Source: Proales similis (Eukaryota > Rotifera > Eurotatoria > Ploima > Proalidae). From it: a DNA stretch of 64,000 nt. Location of the stretch: contig JAGVRJ010000002.1 of the NCBI GenBank assembly GCA_019059635.1, positions 62,001 to 126,000 of the forward strand, read 5' to 3'. Each line of letters begins with the position of its first letter. The first letter of the stretch is position 1. The notes under the pieces are model-generated. The model did no database searches. It was not told the DNA's origin and worked only from the letters and a program-made list of their open reading frames with translations. Of this stretch, positions 32,017 to 42,704 are shown piece after piece. A program made the position numbers and the translations under genes.

Positions 32017-32953
32017 TGGCGCCAACAACTCTTCATTTCCCAATCAGACAAGAGGACAGAATTAGTTTAGTCTGAAGGATGAACCTTGCCGTAGCCCGTT
32101 TTGAATCTTATTACCAACCATACTATACGCTGTTATGAGTTTTCTTAATATTGTTTGCACGCCAGACATTTGATGAAGCGCATTAATTTAAAGAAATTTC
32201 GTTTGCCTCTAAATAAAATTATCCATGCAAAAGGCACAAGGATAGTTGCGCCTTTCTGCTTATATTTACAGTGAGCATAGTTGACTTTGAGCTGACTGGG
32301 AAAAGTATTTTTATCGAATTTATTGGTCGAGTGACGATAGGGGTGAAAATACTTTGAATTCATGAGAACAGGGATAAGAGGCTGATTGCCGAGAAATTTG
32401 ATGAGAATTTTCTCCCCTAGAGCAGAGCGCCAGAACATGGCCTCATTTAAATGTGTCGAAGTGAACAGACACCGTGTGGGTGTGAGTTGGCGCTTATTTA
32501 AAGCCGAGCTAGTTCAGAGCGAGTAATATTCGCAATTCATGTTTGTCTATCAGCATTGCCAGGCTCAGTCCTTTTTCTATTCTCGGCTATTCATGCGTTA
32601 AGAACGCCCACGGTTCTACCTAGGAGCGAGACGGGAAGAAGCAAGCTCGTACAAAGTCAGTGCTTGACGTTCAGTTCTTCTTTATGGAAAAAGGCGCATA
32701 ATTCGAATTGACAAAGCACATATTATGAATAAGGCATATTTGGCGAAGCATTCTTGAACGCTTGCATTCGTTGGTCCGTATGAATTATCATGTTGGCATA
32801 TAGTCTATGATATCTCCAATTGTTAAATTCGTTTCCTTGTCACTTTAGTATCGTCTTCATCGCCATTTCATTTTAATCTAAGCCCTTTAGACAATGAGAT
32901 TTGTTTGGAAATAAGAAAATATGGGTTCAACTTTAATGCTAAACTAACCAGTT
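32017..32953 (+). other. Intergenic, 937 bp
   Basis: 3' flank of TVP23 and upstream region of the first MARCH gene. The only sizeable minus ORF (32145-32438) shows no domain-like features. No repeats or RNA genes seen. Confidence 0.45.
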
Positions 32954-33748
32954 ATGGCTGATAGCGCCAGTGTAACGCGTGAATTTCTGGTCGGCGGAAA
33001 GGCCCATGATCAGAATGAATGCCTCATGATCGAACAGCAACAGCAGCAAAATCAAAAGAGCAGTTCAAATGACTCGGACGACGACAACTCGAGCATTTCA
33101 AGTCCATCTAGTGGTCTCATGTGTAGAATCTGCCATTGTGAAGAGACAAGCGAAGAGTATTTATTAACTCCATGCCGTTGCACCGGCACCTTGCGTTATG
33201 TTCATCAAGCATGTCTCCAGCAATGGCTCAAAAGTACTGGCATGAAGTCGTGCGAGCTCTGCAAATACGAGTTCGTCATGCAGACCAAAATAAAATCGCT
33301 TAAAAATTGGGAAAAATTGGACATGAACAATGTAGAACGACGCAAAGTTCTATGCTCAGTGGCTCTTCATGTAATCTCACTGACTTGTATCATCTGGTCC
33401 CTATACGTACTCATTCAAAAGACAGCACACGAGCTAAACGCAAAAAGCTTCGATTGGGCCTTCTGGGCAAAGCTAGTGGTTGTGGCTATCGGTTTTACTG
33501 GAGGCGTGGTGTTCATGTATATACAATGTAAACTCTATCTTCATTTGTGTATGCGATGGCGCCAATACAATCGAGTAATAATAATTCAGCCATTTGATGG
33601 CGACAATTTGAAAAAGAAAGCAAATCTGGACGACGAGCCCTCCAGCCCTGGAGAGAATCTCGCGCTCATCACAGACAGTAAACAACGCCCAGTCTCTAAC
33701 GCACCTCTTACCCAACCTGACACAGTCCTAAATATTGGCCAAGTATGA
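32954..33748 (+). CDS. MARCH8: RING-CH E3 ubiquitin ligase, MARCH1/8 type (copy 1)
   Basis: Membrane-bound E3 ligase that ubiquitinates membrane receptors for endocytic turnover; 264 residues, one exon. After a Gln/Ser-rich N-terminus, the C4HC3 RING-CH finger sits at about 55-105: [28 protein letters not shown], then CELCKYEF. Two transmembrane helices follow (about 128-150 and 172-196), then a cytoplasmic tail starting [12 protein letters not shown]. Order and spacing match MARCH1/8. The same strand carries a second copy at 35396 with the same layout and the shared IQPFD motif. Which of MARCH1/8/11 it is closest to cannot be settled by eye. Confidence 0.9.
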   Translation: MADSASVTREFLVGGKAHDQNECLMIEQQQQQNQKSSSNDSDDDNSSISSPSSGLMCRICHCEETSEEYLLTPCRCTGTLRYVHQACLQQWLKSTGMKSCELCKYEFVMQTKIKSLKNWEKLDMNNVERRKVLCSVALHVISLTCIIWSLYVLIQKTAHELNAKSFDWAFWAKLVVVAIGFTGGVVFMYIQCKLYLHLCMRWRQYNRVIIIQPFDGDNLKKKANLDDEPSSPGENLALITDSKQRPVSNAPLTQPDTVLNIGQV

Positions 33749-33961
33749 GCCGCAAGCATTTTTCAAATTCTAATTTTAGCGCTTTCCTTCTGATCTTGAC
33801 CTCCGCGAGCTTTTTTAGCTGATGGCAATTGTGTCTTTATTGTTTGTGTGCGTGTTTTTTTTTCTCATCAAAATAATGTTATTATCATTTTACACTAAGA
33901 ACAAGCTCGTCCGAGTGTTTATTTTTGACGCTTTAAATGAATCTCTCGAAAAATAATAGTG

Positions 33962-34902
33962 TCAAGTTTTACGGCGGGTAACGTGATCAAATATGACGAA
34001 CTGAATGTACTTGTCGGTCTCAATGTCGTATCTTACGGTGTTGTCGCCCGGTTCAGTCTGGTCGAGATGCGTTTAATCAAAGTAACATAAAATATGTTAG
34101 GGTCCTACCTGAGGGTCGACGTTGATTATTTTTCTATCACGTTTATTCTTGAACAGCAAACCCTTAAGACTTTCGGATATCACTTGGTAGTTGGGTGTGT
34201 TGTTGGATTCTATTTTCTGGCTCTCCCAGTTGTAAAAGCTCAGATCACTTGGTTTGGGCAGGAGGCGTTTTTTGCCCAAAAAGTAAGGTTCAAAGTCTTC
34301 GGTTTTAAGCCTGTGCGCGTAATCAATGTAACCAGAGATCTCCTGACCACGGGCATTGCGATCACGAACAAATATTATTGACTAAAACCGATGGTTGGTG
34401 TCTATTGGCTCGTGATGTGATTTAGATTTGAATAAGGTTTACAGTCATTTTTCCGGTTCTGTTAGCGTCCTCTCTTTTGGCTAGTTCGATCAATACGGGT
34501 TCGTTCAGTTCTTTCCCGGCGCTGGCTAAAATGCTTGAAAAGAGAATACCGATAGTTTTGTTGATTTCCTCAGTTGAAATTTAACCATAAAAGCTATATT
34601 TACTGCTGTTGACTTTTGCGAGCAAGTTTACTCGCTTCAGCAGCTTTTTTTCGCGCCTCGAATTCTTCTCTTTTTAAATTTTCACCACTGCCTCTGTAGC
34701 CAAGCTCGATTAGCTGTCGCGCTAGCTCCTCATCCTTTTTGTTTCAAATTAAGTGGTCGGGTCTTAGGCAATCTTTGCACTTGCTTTTTTGACTCACCTC
34801 TAGATAGTACAGGTCTTGAGTAGTTATTTGCGAGTCGAGAAATTCCTCGTAGGTCGCAAATTCAAGTGCAATGTCATTTTCGTTTGTAGTCTCTTCGTTC
34901 AT
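33962..34902 (-). CDS. CFAP299: Cilia- and flagella-associated protein 299 (CFAP299)
   Basis: Conserved axoneme/sperm-associated protein. Exons 5' to 3': 34902-34798, 34734-34604, 34533-34443, 34381-34109, 34057-33962; sum 696 nt, giving 231 residues against about 233 in human. Landmarks: [98 protein letters not shown] and the C-terminal DHVTRRKT. The ATG at 34902 is the first in frame and fits the family N-terminus ([11 protein letters not shown]). It lies between two MARCH genes on the opposite strand and is divergent to copy 2. Confidence 0.96.
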
Positions 34903-35395
34903 CTCGATTAGTTGGCCTATCGCAATTGCCCGAGTCAACCCCAACCGTTCATTACCGACTTGGTTGACATGGAAACCAAACGAGCCGCTCTACAAGCGAA
35001 TGCAAATGCGTATTTTTATCATCGAAAAAACTTTTTCATCTAAATATTGCGTTCGATTCAGTCGCTTTGCGGATGATGGGGGAAGAAGAGCCAAATTATT
35101 GGGCATTCATTGGCTCGAACCGTTCCTTGTTTGCCTAAAAGTACCAAGATAGAAAATATATTTATAAAAAACGCGAGCGATTACGACATACGAACTAAGT
35201 TTGAAATGTTAGCTAGCACACACAAATTGAGAATAGGCACACCAACGAGGGCCGAAGAAGCGTGAGACGAGATAAAGGGAGGGTCGAGTTTGCTCACATA
35301 ATTGCGACAATGCGAAAAAAAACCGAGAAGCTAAATAAGAGGCGGCAATAGTTAGCGAGAAGAAAAACGGTTTTAATGCGATTTAAGACTGCACT
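34903..35395. other. Divergent promoter region CFAP299 / MARCH copy 2
   Basis: A 493-bp region between two head-to-head genes; no ORF of note. Both promoters must lie here. No clear TATA box is seen. Confidence 0.45.
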
Positions 35396-36072
35396 ATGTC
35401 AAGAGAGCGAGAGCATGGAGAGCTGTTGATAACTGGACCGACAATAGAAACGGCCCCTCCGCTCAAGCTGCCGAATGATCCAGACGAGTCGGTTGAAGAT
35501 GCTGAAAGACACCAAGAGACGATCAGCGAAGCAATGTGCAGAATCTGCCACGACACGTATCCCGACCTATTTACTGCCTGCAAGTGTAAAGGCTCGCTGG
35601 CATTCGTCCATCAAAGCTGCTTACAGACCTGGCTAAAACTTAACCGTAAGATTTCAGATCATGAGTCACTTTTTCACAATTTTCACTCGGCTTCGATATT
35701 GAAGACTCAAAGCAATGCGAGTTGTGTCGTCATGAATTTCTGGTTAGATCGCGTCTGAAGCCGATCAGGCAATGGGAACAGGTGAAGCTAAAGCGCGAGT
35801 TCAAACGAAAGCTGATATGGGATTCGTTTCTTTATCTATTCGCCATAGCCTGCAACATTTGGACCCTTTCCATATTCCTGAATATAATCTTCAACCGAAT
35901 CAGTCACAAGCACTTTGATTGGATGCTTATTGCCATACTCATACTTTGTTCCACGAGCTGGCTGGGAGTGGCATGTTTCACCTATTCATTTGTAAAGATA
36001 AACATCAAATTGGCGAGTAAATGCCTAAATCACAATCGAACAATGGAAATTCAGCCATTTGACCATGTTTAG
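35396..36072 (+). CDS. RING-CH E3 ubiquitin ligase, MARCH type (copy 2)
   Basis: Second RING-CH ligase, 205 residues, exons 35396-35645 and 35705-36072 (phase 1 junction). The finger spans the intron: [34 protein letters not shown], then CELCRHEF, completing C4HC3. Two hydrophobic helices follow ([40 protein letters not shown]). The tail is cut short at [11 protein letters not shown], right after the IQPFD motif that copy 1 also has, and lacks the longer cytoplasmic tail of copy 1. Copy 1 has no intron, copy 2 has one. Likely a diverged local duplicate acting on membrane proteins in the endosomal system. Confidence 0.88.
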
Positions 36073-36489
36073 CCAAGCTACGTGAAGTTTCGTTGCTTTT
36101 TTATTTATTCTTTTATTTGCTACTCGAAATAATGAACGTTCTTTCTGTCACAACGAATTATTGCCATCATATTTAAGTGGAATTTAAGCGGAAAATAAAC
36201 TTGTGGATTGATCATTTTTTAATCAAAACGAACGATTGCTTTAATTCCCGTCGCAGTCAAACCATTTGACCAATGTATGAGACGCATTCATAATAAGCGT
36301 TTATTTCAAATTTTTTTGCTTTCTTTCTGCTTTTATGAGTGTGTGTGTACGTGCGCGTGAGCGGTGCGATCTTAGTTCTTTGCCCAATTGCATAAGTTAG
36401 CTTTGGCGATATCCAAACCAAGTCGCAATTTCAAGTTCTTATTGAATTTTATTGAATTGAATTTTAGTTCATTCATAGTAGCAACACCA
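36073..36489 (+). other. Intergenic, 417 bp
   Basis: 3' flank of MARCH copy 2, with an AATAAA-type signal near 36195, and upstream region of CISD2. It holds a short alternating GT tract near 36340. Nothing else recognised. Confidence 0.45.
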
Positions 36490-37026
36490 ATGGAAACATT
36501 CAGCAGCTTTTTCCGACAAAGTGTTCCCAACTACTTTGTACAGCTTCCACTGCCAAACAGTTTTGGCGGCCTCTTGTCTCTTTCTGGTGAGTCTGTGCAA
36601 AAATTTCGGATATGAATCGCAAAGCTTACCAAATTTTCGAAATTCTCAAGGTCGGGAATGGCTTCAATTAGTGCCATTTTTGGCCTCGCTTGGTTTAGTT
36701 GGATACATCTCGTACAAGGAGATAAATGATTATGTGCACCGTCGAGAGCTAAACTGGGTCAATAAAGACTATTGCAAGAGCAAAAACAAAATCGCCGACA
36801 TTATATCAAAATCGGAAATCAACGCTGCCATCGAGAAAAACGACAAAGTGGCCTACTGCCGCTGCTGGAAGTCGGCTACGGTAGGCAAATCATTTTCCAA
36901 CGCCTCTTTTTAGAGTCGCATGTTTAATTGGGCTTTTTTGCATAGTTCCCGTACTGTGATGGCTCTCACGCCAAACATAACGCAGCAACTGGTGACAATG
37001 TTGGCCCGCTAGTCTTCAAGAACTAG
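36490..37026 (+). CDS. CISD2: CDGSH iron-sulfur protein 2 (CISD2/NAF-1)
   Basis: NEET-family 2Fe-2S protein of ER and mitochondria-associated membranes, linked to calcium and autophagy control. Exons 36490-36586, 36651-36880, 36946-37026 give 135 residues, the same length as human CISD2. Residues 1-35 contain a targeting region (YFVQLPLPNSF), a transmembrane helix follows (LVPFLASLGLVGYISY), then the CDGSH domain [20 protein letters not shown], with the three Cys and one His that bind the cluster; the motif is split by the last intron. The end NVGPLVFKN is typical. Single CDGSH with N-terminal anchor fits CISD1/2, and the EWLQLVPFL segment favours CISD2. Confidence 0.96.
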
Positions 37027-37308
37027 AGTTTCGAATCAAGCTTCGAAAACGAGACCAGCTTTGATTAGGTTTAAAAGCGTCGATAGTCTTATTAAACAAA
37101 ATTGCGCTTTGAACGATTTCTTAAATAAAATCATTTTAATTCGAATATTCAGCAGTAAATTGGTCAATTGCCTCTCGGACTCGGCAATTATTCGAGAACA
37201 TCTATTCTAAGTGTCTCATTTCATCATCAATTTACTATTCGATTAAACCGATCAACTGACATGAAGCCATAAAGCAAGAGCGATCACTAGCTAAAGAGGA
37301 GAATGAAG

Positions 37309-38930
37309 TCATTTTCGTAAATCGACAAGCTCCACTCGAAGGGTTGAGTCTATCTGAACATGGTCACATTGCTTTAAGCAAAAAACAAATTTAGGCTGCA
37401 ATCCAATTAAATTTTGGTGTGAAATCCAATAATTTACTTCAAATAATGGCGGATTGGAACAGTGTGGATGAAATCCAGAGAGTCTGCACGAGCCGATCTC
37501 ACTCATTCCTGCAGAGGGGGTCAGGGCGAATATTCCGACTCTTTTTTGAGTTCAAAATGAGTTTTGGTCTATCTGGTTGATCATGTTCACTTTCGGGCTT
37601 ACTCATTATGGCGTGGTGCGCAAACGATCGCAATGGCCTCTGAGACCATGACCTGGTAGCCAAACTGAGTGTGCAAGTCCACGCTGGACAAAAAGGCTGT
37701 TTGAGATGGATGAGTCTTGATGCGTTCGAGTTGATCGTGGTCATTTGACAATCATAAATATAAAAACTGTTCACTCACATGAATCCAGCCCAAGGTTATC
37801 AAGTTGAGACGATCGATAACTTCGAACAATTCGAATTCTTCTTCTGTCGCGCATGTATCGCTGGTTCCTGATTGCTTGGGCAAAATGCAATGGCTTATTA
37901 CAAATGCGTTCATGCTCTGTGTTATTAGAAGGTAAAAACTGATTTGGCAGACTGACTGGCAAGTGTGAGCTCTCATGAGATGATTACCAGTCGTCCAGCC
38001 AAGATTCCGCATGTTTCAATGTTTCGGTCGGTATTGGTTCGGGCCAGCTGCAGAAATCTGTCGCTCAAATCGAAAGGCACTGCAATCGGTCTGTAATTGT
38101 GAATATTTTTCTTTTCAATTAAGCGTGGTTTGAGACTTCGGTCGACAGTTGGCGCTGGTTTGGGCTTTGATTCAGAATCGTTCTCAAACACAGTGAATGA
38201 TGGCTCGTTGAAAATGGGTAGATTATTTTGTCCATCAAACTGCTGCCTTCCGCCATCTTCTGGCTTTTCGATTTTTTTACCAGTTTCTTTAGTACTTGTA
38301 ACGGTCTCTGATGCTTTCTTCAAATTCTCTGCTTCCTTGACAAACCAAAGTCTTATTGCGTTCAAGAGGATGACAAATTCTAGAAATGCTGAACCTTTTG
38401 TTTTAGATATTCTTTTCTTTGATGAGCAAAAGTCTCTTTGATGTATAGCTTGAGCTTTTCTGCCCTGGGCATTACCAAATCTCGAAGTTGCTTTAAATAA
38501 GAGCGTAAATCGGAATGTTAAATGTTTAAAATGCGAGGCCGATAAGTGAAACACCAAATGGCATTTGCATACCTTTTGACTTTCTTGCAAGAGCCTGCGC
38601 TCACATGATTTGTATTGTGGATGCGTTTTTAGTTTTTCACCAAACAATCTATGATTCGGTCGAGTTTAAGTTAGCCAAGAGAAAAGAGGATGAAAAAGCC
38701 TACGTCGCGTATCGGCCATAAATGACGAAAGCGGGGAAGAAATTCCTCTCTTTGTAGTAGACATCGGCCATACGTAGCATTTCAGATCCACTTCGAAAGT
38801 ATCGTTCAATAGAACATGTTGGATGCAATTCGATTTGACAATGGCAGTCAAAGAACTTGACAAAGCGGGCATGAGGGTCATCGATCAACTCCCAGATTGA
38901 CAAACTTAGGTCATCTTGATTGCTGGCCAT
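37309..38930 (-). CDS. STAMBP: STAM-binding deubiquitinase AMSH (STAMBP)
   Basis: JAMM metalloprotease that cleaves K63-linked ubiquitin chains on endosomes with ESCRT-0/III. Exons 5' to 3': 38930-38704, 38648-38573, 38490-38395, 38335-37988, 37916-37779, 37715-37603, 37540-37438, 37371-37309; sum 1164 nt, 387 residues. N-terminal MIT-like helical region: [39 protein letters not shown]. Linker: PTVDRSLKP, as in human. JAMM domain: [28 protein letters not shown] with the zinc-binding H-x-H ... S-x2-[21 protein letters not shown] and terminal VELVDLRK. The H-T-H motif itself is interrupted by an intron. Confidence 0.95.
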
Positions 38931-39180
38931 TTGAATATATATTTTAGTTGATCAAAAACCGTCTTTCTTTCATTTCGCTTGCATAATATTATACATTTCG
39001 AACGCAAAATTATTCACCAATCTGATTAGTCATATGAGGCTTACAGTCATTTAAGTTGGCCGAAATACACCAATACAGTGAGTGAATGTCGAGGAAATAA
39101 ATCAAATATCGAATTTCTAAACTTTATTTGAAACGATCGAAAGAAAAGGCTCTAAAAAGAGTGAAATGTCTATTCATGCT

Positions 39181-40310
39181 CTAAACACAGCAGAAAGGGT
39201 AGTCGGTTTGAAATCCAGTGAGGCCGCAAGCATACTGATATAGCTGCTCATTAGCGAATGCAGGACAGTTGGCTTGAATAGAGAACAAAAATAATCGAAC
39301 AAATTTCAAATGAATTAGTGGAACGGAAAAGATTATTAATTACCTGTTCCTAGAATTGTACCACAGATTCCCCGAATAATAGATGGGTTCTGACACTGGC
39401 GGGATTGACTGTCAAAAACGTAGCCCGGGATGCATTGACTGACGGATGCGACTCCATTGACACATCTAGGGACCACATAAAGAAAAAATTCTAAGCACGA
39501 AAACTTAAATGACTCTTGCCTACCTGTTAAAACGAGAACAGTCGCCAAATATAGGCGTGAGATCTTGGGATGGTAAGCATGCTGGAGCAGCTGTAGTCGC
39601 AGGTGAACCGCAAACACCGGCCACATTCTCTGGGTGGTTACACACTCTCAGGTTGGAGTCAAAGACAGTTCCTGCTCCGCATGAGAATACAAATCTGTTT
39701 CCATTGGCGCATCTAGAAGGCAGCTGATTTTTCGTCTCGTCGCATAGCGGGCTATGGCCTTACCGGTAGAATTTGGTGCAATCACCAGGCACCACGGTTA
39801 GGTCTTCCGCTGAAGTGCACTGCGAGGCTATCAAAAATTTTTCTAAGATTGCTCCTGATCCTGATGGTTTTAAATTTACCCAAAGTAGCGGCAGGCGCCA
39901 GAGTTGTAGCCGATCCAGACCCAACAGTTCCACAAACACCGGCAACATTTCTTGGGTGATTGCAGACTCTCAGGTTGGAGTCAAAGACGGTGCCTGCTCC
40001 GCAAGAGAACACAGATCTTATTCCATTCGCACATCTAGAAGGCAGCTGAGTTTTCTTATCGTCGCATAGCAGGCTATGGCCTTACCGGTAGAATTTGGTG
40101 CAATCACCAGGAACCACGGTAAGGTCCTCCGCTGAAGTGCACTGCGAGCCTATTTTAGTTTAACTTTAATCCTACACGCTTAATTTCTTATTCAGTAGGT
40201 AGGTTACTCTGTCTTTTGGCAATGCGACGACACTCCAAGCCAGCAAGGCTGAACAACAATAAAGCTAATATGGCAATCTTGATCATTTTAAGATATTTTA
40301 AGAGTTTCAT
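39181..40310 (-). CDS. Secreted peritrophin-type chitin-binding protein
   Basis: Secreted protein of 262 residues. Exons 5' to 3': 40310-40208, 40149-40086, 40034-39880, 39827-39764, 39712-39524, 39465-39344, 39272-39181; all phases agree. A signal peptide (MIKIAILALLLFSLAG after a short MKLLKYLK lead) is followed by three six-cysteine ChtBD2 modules. The first two each start SQCTSAEDLTVVPGDCTKFY and end at GVCG, and the third runs from CLPSQDLTPIFGDC to ICG. A half-module follows with CPAFANEQLYQY and a CCV end. Modules 1 and 2 are nearly identical, including their introns, so the duplication is recent. Expected role: binding chitin in cuticle, gut lining or egg coat. An alternative start is the inner ATG at 40286. 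Confidence 0.9.
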
Positions 40311-40748
40311 GAAATTCGTCTTGAACTTAAGCTCTTTTATAGGCATTAACTGCGAGCGTAGGCGTTGACTGCCCAAAAACAGTTTATCTTGATCATGTTT
40401 CACTCTTGATTGAATTAAATGTTAAAAATGAAGAAAAATGATATTTGAGCAAGTAATGCAAGGGAATTAGAGAAAACTAATGATATTTTGTGAAGTGAAA
40501 CGATTTTCCCATCAGACAATTTGATTTATTCACATTTTTAATTAAATCATCTATTGGCTTTTAGGGCTGGTCTAAAGCATCATTTGTCAGCCAAAGTGGG
40601 GTGATGTTTGACAACAGTGACAGAAAACTGCAAGAGAAAATTAATTTTTGGTATTTATTTAATTTTTTTTTTATTCGTTAAGTGAGAAGCTCTGATCAAA
40701 CAGCCAACGTAGAAGGATAAATCTTTTCTCAATATTTACACCAAGAGC
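40311..40748 (-). other. Intergenic between chitin-binding protein and RBM22
   Basis: Both flanking genes are on the minus strand, so this is the RBM22 3' flank and the chitin-binding gene's promoter. AT-rich, no gene seen. Confidence 0.45.
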
Positions 40749-41977
40749 TTATTTTCTTTTGTTGGCTTTTGTGCCGCTAGAGCTCGGGTAGGCGGACGAC
40801 AAGTTAAAAAAGTCGTTTTTGAACTCATTTGAGGGCATCGGTAGGGCTTTTGAAATTCAATATTTAAACCGGGCGTCGACAAGTGTAATGATATTCACAA
40901 AATACTTACGAGGAGGAAGGCCAGGCGTAAGTTTATAAGTTTCTTCGCTCGGCATTTTTGAGCTCAGAAGGGCTTTGGGTTCACTTTTCAAACGGAAATG
41001 TTTTAATTCGACTATTTAAGTTTTAATGTAAAAACAATTTTCCTACTCAAGTTGGCTCTTGTCAGTTTTGACGAGCTCTTGATAACGTTTCATAAGCTTG
41101 TCAGCAACAGGGTCATTAATTCCGTAGTAGCGATCACGAATGTTTTGCTGTGAAAGTGGATCTTCGGGATCGGTGGGCAGTTCGTGCCGATATGGACATT
41201 CCTCGCCTCTTTTGCATTCGCCCTTAACCCAAAACGAGCAGACATGAGGCCGGTTGCGTTTATAAAACGGCGTTTTTCGAGCTAGTTTGCTCAATATCTC
41301 GTTCTTGGATGTAATCTTTCCAAGCTCTCCATAAGCTACTGTGCTATTTGATTCAGCCATCTGAATTGAATTGGTTAAGAATGACCTAATTAAGAGACTG
41401 GATAATGAAATTTTAAATTTACCTCTTTCTCTGCTATTTGCCCGTAGTATTCTTTATTCACTGCTGAACGAGGCACTTCGTCCGAGATCTTGAGGGCCTC
41501 ATCACGAATCTGGACCGGCAGACCTTAAAAAAAATTTCACCCTATAAAGATTGATTGCGTTTATTTTTTAATTGCAAATCGTCACCATATTCCAAGTCGA
41601 GCAGACAAGTCTGGCAAACGTTCTTGAGTTTGCTGCATGTTTGGCAGACTTCAGTCTTTTTGTAGCGCATTCCGGTGCCCGGACACCATCTAAACGTGGT
41701 AAAGGGACGACTGCATATTTTGCACTCTGCGCCGTATTTATCTTTCATCTTTGATGACCAATTTTTATAAGATCGAGCGCTTTTTGCAAAATAAAGAGGC
41801 TTGCTTCGTTACCATTCGAATGTAGGGATTGTTACCGAGGCAGGTTTCGCACAAGATAGGAAAATTCTTAAATGATGAAGATTAAACTTTGATTTATTGA
41901 ATTTTGTCGATGCCTGTACTCACCGAGTCTTCCCATGCTTGGCGATTGTAAGAATTTGAAGAAAGACTCACGGCCAT
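40749..41977 (-). CDS. RBM22: Splicing factor RBM22 lacking the RRM domain
   Basis: Spliceosomal protein of the catalytic core (Slt11/Cwc2 type) that contacts U6 snRNA. Exons 5' to 3': 41977-41924, 41866-41813, 41748-41586, 41523-41423, 41360-41047, 40983-40910, 40846-40749; sum 858 nt, 285 residues (human 420). N-terminal Cys-rich ring: [54 protein letters not shown]. Then the CCCH finger [19 protein letters not shown] and [19 protein letters not shown]. In other animals an RRM of about 75 residues follows; here the protein passes through a 35-residue stretch into the family C-terminus ([22 protein letters not shown]) and ends KANKRK. Every junction is in phase and no room exists for an RRM. 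Confidence 0.9.
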
Positions 41978-42704
41978 TGTTAATCGGTGAGAAATGTGAA
42001 TTCAATTGGGCTACGAGTTTCTGGCATCCGATCTGCCCACTTAATATAGATGCATGCGTAAAATTTATAATCACCAACTTATGTGAATTGTCTTGACAAA
42101 ATATTTGACCGGGGCGATTGAATTACTGTTTGATTTATTTGGTTCTTTTTAACCTCGTCATTTTTCTAAGGCGTATTTAGTGAACTATGCTTCTTCTATT
42201 TTCTAATTTTAAATTTCTCAGAAATAGAAAACTTTTGAAAACTAAATTAATTAACTTTTCGAAGCTCTTCGAGGCAAAAGGCAACGATTGAAAATTAGAT
42301 TTCAATTTGACGTGGTTTAAAAAAAAGGAAACAAACTGTTAAAAAAGATCAAGAAAAAATTGAGGAAAATAATTGATAAATAAAGACTTGCGAAATTAAC
42401 GCAAAATGGCCAAGAAAATTTGAATTAGCCTATGGGCTAAAAGGCAGCATAAATTATGAGGAGTTCTTATTATGGCTGCAAGTGCTTATAATAACCAAAT
42501 CGATTGCTGAATTGCTGAATCGATTCCATTTCTAGCAGTTGAATGGTGTCAATCTTTTGAATATTACACACATCGGCCCGTGTATTATCTAAGAGCATTT
42601 CAGCAAAAGGATATATTTTACAAAAAGTGAAATTATCTCTCCACACCATAACGTGAGTCATGCTAAGGAGAAGAATTTAATCTGTTGGGAGCGCGTTGTT
42701 GGTT
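41978..42704. other. Divergent intergenic region RBM22 / MAP2K4
   Basis: About 730 bp containing both promoters. A 63-codon minus-strand ORF (42470-42661) starts with an ATG but has no recognised family; I do not call it a gene. Confidence 0.4.
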
